DNA from: Pogonophryne albipinna
Taxonomy: Eukaryota > Chordata > Actinopteri > Perciformes > Artedidraconidae
Length of the DNA stretch: 64,000 bases
Direction of reading: 5' to 3'
Assembly (NCBI GenBank): GCA_028583405.1
Contig: CM053260.1
Coordinates: forward strand, 14,220,660 to 14,284,659
This document shows positions 1-12,217 of the stretch, one piece after another. The translations under genes were made by a program, and so were the position numbers. The notes under the pieces are model-generated. The model made no database searches, had not been told where the DNA came from, and saw only the letters and a program-made list of their open reading frames with translations. Numbering within the stretch: position 1 is the stretch's first letter; each line of letters opens with the position of its first letter.

Positions 1-2158
1 TTGAGATGTATCCCACAATCCTATGGAAGTTAATTTCTTCAAAGTATGATGTTAAAACAAAAAATACAAAAAAGGATGACATGTTGGCATCTCTGTGGCA
101 GGTGGGCTAGTAGCTGAAGGCTAACGTTTGGGAAGTGTGTTTCTCTGATAACCTAATATTCATCTTATTACTGAAATCCTCCATCCAGTTGTAATACAAA
201 GTAAAAAATTAGGAAGATCTAAAACATGTCATGTGAAAATGTGACATAAACGTGCATATTGAAAGGACCGTCTACTTGATACAAATGTGTTCGAACATTT
301 TGGGAAATATTTTGATCATATTAAAAAGTATAGTAGCCTAACATCTATTTTTGTAATGTCGGTGAACTGACTCTTTAAACAGCAGACACATTTTTTATAT
401 TTCTCAAGTGAGAAAGTTGCAGACTTTGCTGGCCACAAATGCTTAAAAAAGCCTTGCAATATCAAAGAGGGATCGCCAGCAAACCAGGGTCTAAATAAGT
501 CCTGTATTGAGATTTTCTTTTTTGGAAGAGCACAGAACACCTATTCGATGAAATAAAGCTTGACGTCACCTTTGTAAAGCACTGAGACTTCTGCTGCTGT
601 GTTTATATCAGTATGAACTTTGGACGCAGGCTTAATATGCACGTAATTTAATTACCTCAGCAGGCAGGCAGCAATCACTGCTTTGACCTTCATAGTGAAT
701 AAATCATTTACATCAGTTTTTTTTTTTTATATTTCCAACAGAACTCCACCCTTCCTGTTGGTGAGGGATTCTTAATAGGCTAAGAGACTGAAGCGTCACT
801 TCATAAATATACCATTGTGTTGTAGTGTGAACCACAAAGGGAAATTCCTCTCTGCTCCAAATGACGCTGAAAGGAAAATTAACTGAAGGTTTCACTTTTT
901 TGATGTGGTGGATAAATCTCAGCGTGAGTCATGAAGCACAACCAGAGAATTGGAAATGTTTCCTGAGAATGATTACTTATTTTGAAATGTCTTTCATGTG
1001 CCATCTCAAACTCTCATCAGAGCTGCCTCTGGCTGCGGCTGCTTATCTCATTCCCTGACTTTTTTTCCCTCTGACTGACAAACTTTATAAGGAATTTCCT
1101 GTGAGTGATGGCCTCACGATGTGGCACACAAGCAAGGAGGGGAGGTGGGCTGAAGTGGGAGGAGAGACAGTATCGACTTAAAGCATATTTATTCCAATGA
1201 ATGTTCATGGATAAAGGTTTCCCAGCGGATTTAGAAATGTAAAACAGTTAACACAAACACATGTTTTATTAAAGGGAAATACATTTATTTGTTCTCACTT
1301 TTGAAAATGTACCTTTATTGTCATCGGTGAGCATTTCCAGTACCATCCCTCACATTATTAGTAATCCAAACTCTGATGCTCATTTCATTCACATACATCA
1401 ATTGTAAATCACACCAAGTAAGCCCCTTTCCTCTGCTGGTCACAACTGGCCCAGGGAATCCCAAAAATGTGCCTGAAATTATAAAGGGGGATTAGCAATA
1501 GCTTTTCCATGAAGTGACCAAATATGTAATCATAAGCCTGTTGGGTTTGGGGGGGGGGGGCGGGGGCGGGCACAAGCTGTAAAGGATTTATGAACAAAGA
1601 CAGAAGAACACTCTGTTCTCTCTTTCTCGCTCTCCCGCACACACCTCAGCTTTATGCCACTATTGATTCAACACACGAGTTGTTTGTAGTCATTGTATCA
1701 CTGTGTTTGGTCAGTGTGCATGTCAGTGTTGGGTTTGTATAGCCCAGTTAGGTAAGGTGACATAGCTAATAGAACACCACTTACGCTCTAAGTAGGCTTA
1801 GTTACTGGAAATAGATGATGTTAAGAATAGCATTTACCCTAAACTTAAACAAAGAAAAATATTTGTATCATCCATGTTGCTCTGTGTTTTAGTGAAAAAT
1901 ATCTCAGGTCAACACAGAACAGGTCCAGCTAAAAGACAATGCAGAGGGTGATCTGATTAGCAAGCAGTGAAACAATCTGGGCTGCATTCAGCTAGCAGCT
2001 GTGCAGACAAGAGTGTCTCTGCCTGTGTTTCTTTAGCTGTTGTCTTTGTTATCTGCCCTGGAGCCATCCCCATTACTGCCTCTGACGTCCTGCAGATCTG
2101 TGCAATTTACTTTTGACTGCAGCTTGAATGCATGCTGTTTATGAAACAACACAGAAGA
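1..2158. other. Non-coding flank upstream of errfi1
   Basis: I see no gene here. Short open frames are scattered on both strands and none resembles a known protein. A G-run with GC-rich sequence lies at 1549-1569. The rest is AT-rich unique-looking sequence. Regulatory elements for errfi1 could be present, but no motif cluster stands out. Confidence 0.6.
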
Positions 2159-2166
2159 GGTACATG

Positions 2167-2306
2167 CAGGGGAGCCGCCAGGGATTTTGGTCCCCATGAA
2201 AAGATATCACATTGGTTACTTAAACATTTTATTCTTAATGTTCTAAAATTGTTTGGGCCCCTGTCAGTCACGGGTCCTAACTGTTCACCCCCTTACGGCG
2301 CCCCTG
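2167..2306. mobile_element. 140-bp non-autonomous hAT-type MITE
   Basis: The element starts CAGGGGAGCCGCC and ends GGCGCCCCTG, so the imperfect terminal inverted repeats read CAGGGG(A/C)GCCG. It is flanked by a perfect 8-bp duplication GGTACATG at 2159-2166 and 2307-2314. Eight-bp target duplications together with CAGGGG ends are the hallmark of the hAT superfamily. There is no coding capacity, so it must have been moved in trans. It lies about 470 bp upstream of the errfi1 TATA box. Confidence 0.85.
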
Positions 2307-2777
2307 GGTACATGATATGTGACGGAAACTGTTAAAGGCAAAACTCACAGGAGGACTTTTCACCTTATCAGAATAACTTTACTGCTGCAAATAATAATAC
2401 AATTATGAAAAAACATCACCTCACTGCATCAACCAATCCCCATTTAGCTGTATTTTGATAACAGAGCAGCATGTGTTACTGTATCCTACAGGGACACAGT
2501 TTATCAGCTGACTGTATCCTTATGTCTACACCTGCTCCTTCCTCTAAGTTTAACAGCAGACTTTGATCACATCAAGTTAATTTAACGTTTAAATCAGCCC
2601 CGTGTATGTTCAAGGGTGATTCTGCAATCCCCAATGTACTCACTCAGCCTGTCCTGCTCTATACATCCATGGTCCTGCTGCACGTACACTGTACAGAGAC
2701 ATGGTGCAAAAGGAGACTGCGCCTTTAAGGGCAAGTGTGCAAGGCGGAGCCAGTGCGTCTCTCGTGTGGTGGAAGCT

Positions 2778-2784
2778 TATAAAA
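2778..2784 (+). promoter_or_regulatory. errfi1: errfi1 TATA box (TATAAAA)
   Basis: TATAAAA sits in GC-richer sequence with a GC-box-like GGCGGAGCC about 40 bp upstream. It precedes a plausible leader exon that ends in a consensus donor at 2982. Transcription would start near 2805-2815. A TATA-type promoter fits an immediate-early, growth-factor-induced gene. The assignment rests on position only. Confidence 0.6.
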
Positions 2785-2807
2785 CAGCTCAGTACAATAC
2801 TAGATTT

Positions 2808-2981
2808 ATCTTAAAAAGTGTCACAGTTTAACCGGAGCGCTGTCAATACGCTGGCGTCTTGTCTCTGATGCAATCAGAACACTAAAGACTCAAATCAAAC
2901 CAAAGAAAACAAGGAGCTATAATTCACCAAAGAGGAGTCTATAGGAGGGAGTCAACAGAGGAGATCTGTGAAGTTATTTAG
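2808..2981 (+). other. errfi1: errfi1 non-coding exon 1 (5' UTR, start approximate)
   Basis: The donor TTTAG|GTGAGT lies at 2981/2982, 5' of a 2.9-kb intron whose acceptor (TTACAG|GTGC) is at 5883/5884. The left edge is inferred from the TATA box. The exon holds a minimal upstream ORF at 2868-2885 (MQSEH, then stop), which could dampen translation. RNA evidence is needed to fix the start. Confidence 0.55.
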
Positions 2982-3710
2982 GTGAGTTCAGAAAGGGATT
3001 GCTGTTCAAGCCCATATCGTGTCCATTGTTTTGTATGTTGGTGCCAGCACGACAGACACTACTGATTGATGTGCAACTTCAGTTATTGAGAATATGTGTA
3101 TGTTTTTGTGTGTGTTATTCTTGAAGGCATTCAGAGGAGTAGCCTACCCTGTCTTTTCGCTGACATTACGAAGATTTGAAAAGTCCTCTTTAAAGTAAAC
3201 TAGAAATTGGCAACACATTTGTAAACCTTTACTAAAACGACACGTCTTTTTGTCATGGTAAATATAAAATGTTTGATCTCTTTCTAAACTGTTGGCAGAT
3301 TGCAAATCTATAACCTTGTTTTATTTGTATGTCATCATCATTTATTTAATTAGTCGACAATTATCTATGTGTCATTTCCGTTTAAGCTAAAAGAAAATAA
3401 TCCATTCTGTATCATCACTAGCTGTCCTTGCCAAATAGCTGACTTGTGTGTTGTGGCGTGAGTCACCTGCCTGCTAGAGGGCTTTTAACCATTATTATCT
3501 CGATCCGGTAAAGTGAGGGGGTGTGCGCGCTGTTTGCTTGCCGCACAGGTAGAGCGAGTATGGTTGCTCGGAAACCGCTGCAGGGGTGTCATGAGCGGGG
3601 TGTGAACTCCTTCTTTCAAGGTCTGTGTGTGACTACTACAATGCTGAAATAAAAGGCAAGCTATCTGCTATGTTTTGCATCACTGCTAACCCCATCAGAC
3701 CTCCTCCTTC

Positions 3711-4212
3711 CCGGTGTTGTGTCAAATTATGCACCCCCGTCGTGAAATGCACCCCTTGACATGGGAACGCGCATTTGAATGTATAGTCCGCTAATCTATG
3801 TTGTCTTTTTGACGGTTGGGTTGTCAAATCCTGGATTTTTGCATTCATTCGTCACTTATTTTTCAGTTAATTGTTTATTTAATATATGTTTTTATTTAAT
3901 TGTGACGTCCTGTCTGTATACTTGTGCTTTACAATGTATTGTTTATTTTTACATCAAGTGCTTGAGGTTGGGATTAATATATTTATTTTTATTTTGGGTG
4001 GTGCTTTTTATGAACAGCCTGGTTGCCACGATATGCACCCCTTGCTATCTCTGACAATAAACGTGTCACATACTTGAAACTTGCTTCATTTATTGGTACT
4101 AGTCCTACAACTATACCCTCCAAAGTGCTTGAGGGTGGGATTAATCGAAGCATCTTTTTTTGGGGGGGGGGTGCATTTCATGACGGGCGTGCATAATTTG
4201 ACACAACACCGG
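3711..4212. mobile_element. ~500-bp MITE with long terminal inverted repeats, in errfi1 intron 1
   Basis: The left end (3711-3747) and the reverse complement of the right end agree over about 37 bp with two mismatches; both begin CCGGTGTTGTGTCAAATT. Inside, a segment beginning AAGTGCTTGAGG(T/G)TGGGATTAAT occurs twice in direct orientation (near 3956 and 4123), each followed by a T/G-rich run and GTGC. No transposase is encoded. The superfamily is uncertain because I find no clear target-site duplication. Confidence 0.7.
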
Positions 4213-5318
4213 CATACATGGGGCCTCACTCACGTAGCCTATTGTATGCACAGAAAGGCCAGACTTGACCTTATAAAGACTCACATTCTTTGACCAAATT
4301 ATCTGAATTAAGTGACTCGAATTCCCCATTAAGAGGGTTAATACTCTGCATGACTACACATCATTTGTTTAATCATGTTGCCTGTAAATGCTCCAATGGT
4401 TAACTGCCAGGATGAACTGTCTTTGCACCTGTTGCAAGAGGAAGCACAAGCCCCCGGGGTTCATTATCGAGGATCATGTTGCGTCCCATCCCCGACGAAC
4501 CGAATTGACGGCCCTGGGCAAGGGGGGTGCATGCCTTGTTGGGCAGTTTGGCTCATGCTGATGCCACAAGCTTCCTGTTGTTTTAGAGCTTTGTTTCTCA
4601 CCAGCTGTCAGGGCAGCACATACATATGGCTCATAGGAGATCAGGAACGAGGGGGCCGTGTTCCTCTCAGTCATCACTCCAACATTATAAGAAGGACAGC
4701 ATGTCTCATGTGGTCTGCAGAAGAGATGACCACCAGGCTGATGGATGCACCTGTTATGCTGCATTCTGAAAAATAGGACTTCTGATAGGGCGCGGAAGTC
4801 ATTGGAAGATTTTCTGCAACAATCCAAAGCTGATGTCAGTGACCTGAGACAAGGCGTAGAACAAATACACAAATATGATACACTGTGCTTTAAAACATAA
4901 AGGCTTTGCATATTTTAATTTAAACTTTTTAAATCTCAAGAGATCTGACATATTGAACGGGTTAATCCAGTGTGGGGCCTAAACATCTGATCAGATTTTG
5001 CTTCTCGTCTTCTTCTGACCACATAAATATAAACTTGCTGCTGGATTAATTTTTTTCTCTGAATAGTGTACACATTGTTTACTCAGCCCTGACACATACT
5101 TGACATGACATGGACATTCAGGTCATTTGACTGGAGGAGTTCTTGCAACATCAGGTATATCTGTCGTAACTGGAGGAGCCCCTTCCTCTGCTGTTCAGGA
5201 CAAGCAAGATTGCAGCACTGAAGCACAGCACAGTCAAGTTTAAAATAAACTGTAGTGTAGGTACAGTCCGTTGGAATCAGACCAGGCCGATTGTTAATGA
5301 TTTCACACCTAAAATGTT

Positions 5319-5351
5319 GAATTTAGGCTTATTTTTAATAAGCCTAAATTC
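5319..5351. repeat. Perfect 15-bp inverted repeat with TTT loop
   Basis: GAATTTAGGCTTATT at 5319-5333 and AATAAGCCTAAATTC at 5337-5351 are exact reverse complements around a TTT loop. It lies in errfi1 intron 1, about 530 bp before the acceptor. It could form a hairpin in the pre-mRNA or be the relic of a small palindromic repeat. Confidence 0.7.
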
Positions 5352-5961
5352 TTGCTATAGTTGAAATGTAAAGACAATTTAGAAATCGAGCTGGTAAAAT
5401 TAACAACTGAATTGTTTTAGATGTACTGTCAAATAAATCAACTGAAGCACAACTTGCTATTGCTGGTTCAACTTTACAAAACTTGTATCTACTTAAGGGC
5501 AACTGTTGAATAAAGTAGACTGCAAAAACAGGCACAAAATAATCTGCTCATTATGGCTACATTTTCTCATAAACTCTGCTTTCTTTATATTCAAATACTC
5601 TGACTAGAACGTTCTGACTGACGGAGCACTCTGTCCTCATGAGGACATACACTACTTGTCATTCCTCTGTCATAGGAGATTGTTTTCTTGTCTGTCTAGT
5701 ACTTAACAGAAATTCTGATTCTAATATCTGGACTTGCTTTACTTCTTTCTTCCAATGGAGTATGTGTGCCTTGCGTTAGAGTATTTTTCAATGTGCTACC
5801 ACATGTTCTGTTTCATCTCATCTGCGTTTGCCGTCAGCCTCCTTTCACCGTCATTCACGGCTTGTGTCTTGGCTGTGTTACAGGTGCACCAGAAGCAGGG
5901 GTAGCCAGCCGGGTGATCTGAGTGTTTCCTGACTTTGATGCGACCCGAGTGTGCCTGGAGC

Positions 5962-7685
5962 ATGTCCACAGTGGGCCTGACTGCCCAGGAGATCTCTTTT
6001 CCCATAGAAAACCCCTTCCTGAGGGGCAGCTACTGTCACAGCATGGCTGGATCCCAACCCTCCTGGACCCATCCCAATGAGCTGGACAAGTAAGTGTTCA
6101 AATGCCACGACTAGTTTATTAGGGGAAGTTTTTTTAAATCTGCATGACATGCCGCACTTTTATTATTCAGGTCAGTCTTATTAGTTATGATGGAATGGTA
6201 TATGATTAATCTAAACCAGTACTAATCTATTCATTTTCTTTTTTTTAACAGCTTCTACTTCAGTATGGACACTGCACACTCAGATCACAGCTATCGCACC
6301 CAGCATAAAGTGCCACCTCCACCGTCTTTAAGTTATGAACGTAAGTGCATGATCTCTCATCTGCATAGTGCAGCTCTTCTGAAATACATAATTGTTTGTA
6401 AAAATCATCTGCCCCATACTGCAAGTAGTAAGTGGTTTTCCAGAATTACAGAGAAAGCTAGTAGTCCATCTTTTTATAGCTTTTACTAAAGTTGTAGAAG
6501 GAAATTATGATTGTCATTCAAATAAATTAATACTGTGCCATAAAATTGATGTAATTTTTTCCCCTCCATTTGTCTGCTCTGACAGGACATAAACACAGTC
6601 CAGGCTCACAGAGATTACCTCCAAAACAGTCCCGGCCCTCCCATCTCTCCCTGTCTTGCAGCGTTGAACCCTCCACCCCAAGTCCTGCAGATGACGACCA
6701 GGTGGTCCCCTCGTTCCAGAGGCTCTCGGTGTGCAGCAGTCCTCCTCAGACGCCAGGCAGATGCTCCAAACCTCTGCCCCCCATCCCCCCGCACACGGAT
6801 ATCTCCCAGGAGCAGGCGATGGACAATGAAGTAGAGTTTTTCACTAGCCCTGACGAAAGCCGCTGCCTGGTATCTGATCAGTGTTCCAAATCGTCTCCTT
6901 TTCGTTATGGAGTCCCCAGTCGAAGGAGCTGTGGCCAGATTAACTACGCTTACTACGATGGTCCATTAGGGCCGCAAAGCCCGAGGCAACCCCCACAGCA
7001 GCATCAGGCATATCCTCCTCAGGAAGTGCGAGAACAGTTTGAGCAGCAGCGACCTCAGGAACCACCTGAGCCTGTGGTCTGTCAGAGACAGCAGGACAAG
7101 GCTCAGAGGAGGCTCCGACGCTCGCACTCTGGCCCAGCTGGATCCTTCAACAAGCCTTCGTTGCGCCTCACGTGCCACAAGCGCCAAACTCAAAGTATGG
7201 ATAAGCCCGGGGTGCCACCTCCTATCCCTCCACGAACAATCAAGACAGGAGACAACCGCCGCTGGTCAGCAGATGTCTCGTCTGGGGCTTATAGCGATGA
7301 AGACAAACCACCAAAGGTGCCTCCAAGGGAACCTTTGTCCAGAAGCAGCTCCCGCACACCCAGCCCCAAGAGCCTCCCAACGTACTTTAATGGGGTGATG
7401 CCCCCAACCCAAAGCTTTGCACCCAACCCTCGTTACGTGAGCTATCGGGGTTTACAGAGACAGAACAGTGAGGGCTCCCCCTGCATCTTCCCTGTTATGG
7501 AGAACGGCAAGAAGGCCAGCACCACACATTACTATCTCATGCCTCAGCGGACTGCTTTGGTGGACTCGCCTTGTGTAGATAGATTTCTCCGGGTCAAGGA
7601 TAGCCCTGCAGCTCGCAATACAGATGTATCAGACTCAAACTGGGACTGTCACACCAGAAGGAAAGCACAGGTGGATTTAGTTTGA
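5962..7685 (+). CDS. errfi1: ERRFI1 (MIG6/RALT), ERBB receptor feedback inhibitor 1
   Basis: This is a cytosolic scaffold that binds and inhibits activated EGFR/ERBB kinases. Coding exons are 5962-6089, 6252-6340 and 6586-7685 (438 codons; human is 462 aa), all with GT-AG borders. Homology cues are an N-terminal CRIB-like segment beginning [13 protein letters not shown], proline-rich SH3-binding runs ([11 protein letters not shown]), [27 protein letters not shown], and the kinase-binding region [17 protein letters not shown] from about residue 342. This is followed by HYYLMP, whose tandem tyrosines (Y388/Y389) correspond to the human Y394/Y395 phospho-motif. An in-frame ATG lies eight codons upstream (5938) but has a poor context, and family alignment favours 5962. 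The exon 2 acceptor is at 5883. Which teleost paralogue this is (a or b) cannot be told here. Confidence 0.97.
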
Positions 7686-9585
7686 AAAGTTTTAGAAGTA
7701 GCAGAGGACTCTACTGTCCATGAGCAAAAACCACTTGAAAAAATTGTGAAACTGGACGCTAACAACCCTCAAACTGCTGCTTTTACTTATTTTATATATT
7801 TTTTTACCCCTATGTATTCTCAACACACAGGGTATGTGTGCACTGTATTCAGTTACTGCTACTGTTGAAATAGCTATCACAACTGAGATGCTTTATGTTC
7901 GAACTGTATCTCTGACTATAGATTGTGGGCAAAATTCAACAATGTCGAGCTTATTTTTTTTATATGATTTAAAAAAAAAAAATTATTTCATGATGTGGAA
8001 CAGCCGTAAGGTACAAGTGGGCCTTGAACCTCGTGTGTTCAGTATTTTCAGTGTCTGGAAGGTTGAGGATGTTTTGTGAGGTGCATTGACACTGCTTTTG
8101 TATCTTACAAGGGACAAAAGGTCAGTAATGTAAACGTGTATCATCAATATATGAAGTCGAAATACAAGGCCTATTTTTTTATTTTTAACAAAATGAAGGA
8201 TGCTAGCACACAAATCTCTTTTTTGTTTGCTATTATATATCAACACTGATATGATTTCCCTGCCTTGATGAAGTTGTAGTCTTAATCAGGCCTCTATATC
8301 TGTGTATATTGATGTTTTCCACATGGTACATTTTGTACTAAGAGGTGGGTACATTACTGGTAGCTATGCATGTTTCCATTGGAATGTCTAGTGCAGCTTA
8401 TATGGTGTAGTTGTCGGTTGATGAATGTGTCTGTTAGTGCTTGTATGTGTTTGTACATACGGGCATGCGAACAGCAGTTGAAAAAGTGTTCTGGCGAGAA
8501 TTTTGGTAGAAAACTATCAACCATACTTGTTACAGTGCTCTGCTTTTTTGCAGTGCCTGCTTTTTAGTACAGCCCTCTAAAAGAGATTGCTTGCTTTCAG
8601 TGTCCAGGTCTGTTTTGTTGCACAGAAATGGGCTTGTTGAACATTAAGTGAATGTATGCTATACTTACTGAAATTCCACCAAACACTTGGAGGAGCTTAT
8701 TGTTGGTCAAGCTGTGAGTCATTGCTTGGAACTAATTTGCCTCATATACTACCTCCATTTTTTATATTATTCCTATATTTCACATAATCTCCTTTCTACA
8801 AAGGTAAAATCAGAAATTATAATTTATATAGATGAGGTAACCAACTCATTGTGGGACCTGACACAGTTTTAATTCAGTTACACTTCAGTTAAGAGTAACA
8901 TAAAGTCAATTCTAACCGGATATCCTTAAAAATTGATTTTAGATCACGCAGAGCTTAGATCACAGATGTTTGGCTAACCTGTTAATACAGACAAATTACA
9001 AAGACAGTGCAGGGTTTACCTACCTGACAAAGACTTTCCTGTTCTGCTCATGCATTCCTGCCTTACATGATTGCAGTGGGTGTGGTCTGAGAGACTTTGG
9101 CTGCTGGCAGCCTAGAAAATATATGAATTGTATTGTTGTAGATTGCTCAAGAAGCATCAGGATGATATAATAAATGTAGCTAAATGTATTGAAGTAACCC
9201 TTGGTATCGAACATGGTGGTCAGTTTGGGAAACGGATAACTGCTAAGGTCAAACGGTCATTAAAATATACTTTTTTTTTTTTCCTCCCTGCTGCTCACAA
9301 AACCTTGCCAACACAATGTTGCATTTGACTTAAATTTCTGAAGAAAATGTTTACATACACTGATACTATTTAATCTTAAGGTATTCATATGTCTTATTAG
9401 AAATAATAAAACTGAATGAAGACTAGTTTATTAAGACATACCTTCTCTGTTGTGGTGAAGACATGCACTGGGAGAGTACAGTATGCTGTGTACAGTATTT
9501 AACAATTCCATTTGTTTTTATGAATAGTTGAAAAGCATATAGTCTTTGACAAGAAAGTTAAATAAAATGACTTATTTATGAAACT
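7686..9585 (+). other. errfi1: errfi1 3' UTR with two candidate poly(A) signals
   Basis: After the stop at 7683-7685 there is ~1.9 kb of AT-rich sequence without a credible ORF. It contains AU-rich stretches (for example near 7788-7806) like those that destabilise immediate-early mRNAs. AATAAA occurs at 9405-9410 and 9561-9566, and the second is followed by T/G-rich sequence. A long, AU-rich 3' UTR is usual for this gene. The end point is inferred. Confidence 0.5.
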
Positions 9586-10817
9586 GCTTCATTTTGTTTC
9601 TTCAATCTGTCAAGCCTGAACTCTCAACTCAGCTGTTTGGCCTGTTTTATCACCCACACACCCTCATGCTGTGCCTTGTTGTGACTGGCCTCTTTCCAGA
9701 GAAAGTAGAGTGACTTACAATGGTCGACTGACAGGTGTACAGTGTACTGCCTTCCTCTTCCTGGTTAGAGCACGGTGTCCTCCTGCATGACAGCTTAGAT
9801 GCTCTGTGGCAACTAGCTCTGCGCCCACAAGTTTTTTTGTTTCAAGTGCTTAACAATGTTGCAAGTGTTGTACTCTTGACTGAGTCCATGTGGTTAGGCA
9901 TGGAGTCACAACCACAATAAGCCACACAGTGTATAACTGGTTAAATAATTACCAAACTATCTTCAATTAAGCTGCATTTACATTAAACGCCTCAACTGAA
10001 CATTTCTGTAGCTTTACGTTTTTGTTGTTAAATTGCAATCGATTTAGCATTATTGTTTTAATGGAGCATAACCTTTTACCTGTGAGCTGCTAGGTGACAG
10101 CATGGATGTTGACTATGGCAACTGAAAACAGGCTGCTCGTTTTAATCAAAGATCAGGTGCCAGATGAAATTACAAAGCGTTTGGTTTGTGATCACTTTCT
10201 GAGTTAAACACATTGCACTGCTGTGGCACTTTGGATGTGCTCTATGCCCAAACTCAGACATGACACTTTCTTATAGATTTTTACTTTTTAATTATTATTT
10301 TAAATCCTATTTAGCCAAAATAGTTTCTTAAGCTGACACTATCTTACTAAACATTGTTTTCTGAGGGAGCTTTATTTTGGCAACGCTAATACATTTCTAC
10401 TCATGCAATTAGAGTTTGACCTCTTACGTGGGTGTAATTCTTAAATTGAGTATGTCAGACTTAAGTTGAAGCAGCTCAATGACATCAAACATATCTTTGG
10501 ACTAAGTAAAGAAGATAGGAGATCTAGCTAACACTGCTGATTGATATATTTTAATGATAATAATTATTACAGCAATTATGATAACTGCTGCAATAATTGC
10601 TATACAGCCTCTGCTGGTTAGTCTGCAGTTGTCTAAAAGCAATAGAGCAATTTCTGGTTTCTGTGACTGGATCTTAACATGGTTGTCGAGATCAACATTG
10701 TAAAGATACACCTCAAAATGTATAATCAAAAATAAAGTGGGGAAAATGACATTGTGAATAATAATAATAAGATTTATAGACAAAATGTGGAGAATGATTG
10801 CTTGGTATGCTTGCTTG

Positions 10818-10854
<37 letters not shown>

Positions 10855-11660
10855 CTATTTACACTTGTGAATATAGCAAGAAAATGCATATCTGCAATCT
10901 GTCATAAGAGACTAAACGAATATGGCCAATTTCTAATCAATACTGTTGTGCGCATTGACATCCTCTCTCATTGTAACTGGTCTTGGTTAGTAAAGGTGAC
11001 AGAGTTGTAAATATTTAACTTAGAATGAAGTGCTGCTGGTCAAATGTTACTTAGGTAAGAGTTATTGTAAAGACAATGTGGTACATCAAGCAAAGATAAA
11101 GTAATGATCAGGTGAGTCTACCACTAGGTGGACTCAAATAGCCAACAATGTGGTCGGATAAAAAACAGAAATGTAGTGCTGTTGAGGACCAGCAGCAGGT
11201 ATTTGCACTAGTATTTTGAGGTATAGTTGCAAATAAAGTAAAAATGCCACAAACGATTAAGATAGATAGGAACAATAATATTTGTTTAAAACTCGCTTTC
11301 TCTCTGCGCTTAATTATTCCCATATTGAAAAGGCACACCATTAAAATGTGTGTATGCCATCTAGTGACAGGACATTGTACTGAATTTAGGGAACGTCATC
11401 AATAAAATGTACTTTCTTAGATGATTTAATACACATTCAGAAACCCTAGACACTGACTTCTAAGCTGAAGCCAACATTCTCTCTGGACAAGAGTTCAAGA
11501 AGGGACAGAATTCAATATTTTCACATGTTACATACAGCTTTGAAAAAAATTAAGGCACCACTCAAAATGTATCTTGAATCTCAATCTCTACATGTATGGC
11601 AGCCATTCCAGTGTCTGTTGAATTCCAAACAGAGACATTTTGTCCGTAGTTTATATGATA
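9586..11660. other. Intergenic region between errfi1 and the mucin gene
   Basis: Two convergent genes end here and I see no gene between them. It contains an imperfect palindromic AT-rich patch (10540-10605), a (TA)n microsatellite, and a CTCF-like core CCACTAGGTGG at about 11120. Confidence 0.5.
10821..10852. repeat. (TA)n microsatellite
   Basis: About 15 TA dinucleotides in uninterrupted tandem between CTG and TTAC. Likely polymorphic in length. Confidence 0.9.
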
Positions 11661-11673
11661 AAATATAAAAAAG

Positions 11674-11861
11674 TTTATTTTACTGCATGTAAAAAGTAAA
11701 ACCAGAGAAAGTGATAATGGTGCAGTGGTCTCTTAATTATTATTTCTTCCAGAGCTGTATATTACCTTGAATTTACAGTAAGAGCAGAGCAACAGTGTCA
11801 TTGAAAAGACAAATTGTTAGTGTAATTTGAATTCACTGATGTATGATTTGACATGTTTATT
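11674..11861 (-). terminator. Candidate poly(A) signals of the mucin gene
   Basis: TTTATT on the + strand (AATAAA on the - strand) occurs at 11856-11861 and 11674-11679. These are about 360 and 540 bases beyond the mucin stop codon at 12218-12220. Either would give a short 3' UTR. The choice cannot be made without transcript ends. Confidence 0.4.
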
Positions 11862-12217
11862 TTAAGATAGGGCACAAGAGGCTACATTAAATTACAAATA
11901 TTATAAACAAAGTCATTAATATCATAACAACAAATTACAATTCAAATACATTATGTGCAATATAAAGTTGGTAGCTCATACAATTTGTAATGTTCCTCAC
12001 TACTACCATGGAAAACCATTGTTATTAACACAAAATGTTGCGTTCTGTAGCCATAATCTGGGGTTGATGTTCAAAAACCTCTGGACGTTTTGTTCTGACC
12101 TGGATAGACACACAAATGATGACATTAATATCAACAATTAAACTACAATCTTACATTTATCAGTTCTTCAATAGGTACTGTATGTAAAAACAAAATAGTA
12201 AACAAGAACACCTGTAA

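Noticed and set aside
4375..4776. 133-codon + strand frame in errfi1 intron 1
   Set aside because: No recognisable domain, and an antisense frame is equally open. It lies in an intron; best explained as chance in a GC-richer patch.
6570..6585. Start of the long errfi1 frame upstream of exon 4
   Set aside because: These codons lie in the intron before the acceptor at 6585. Splicing from exon 3 gives the correct reading.
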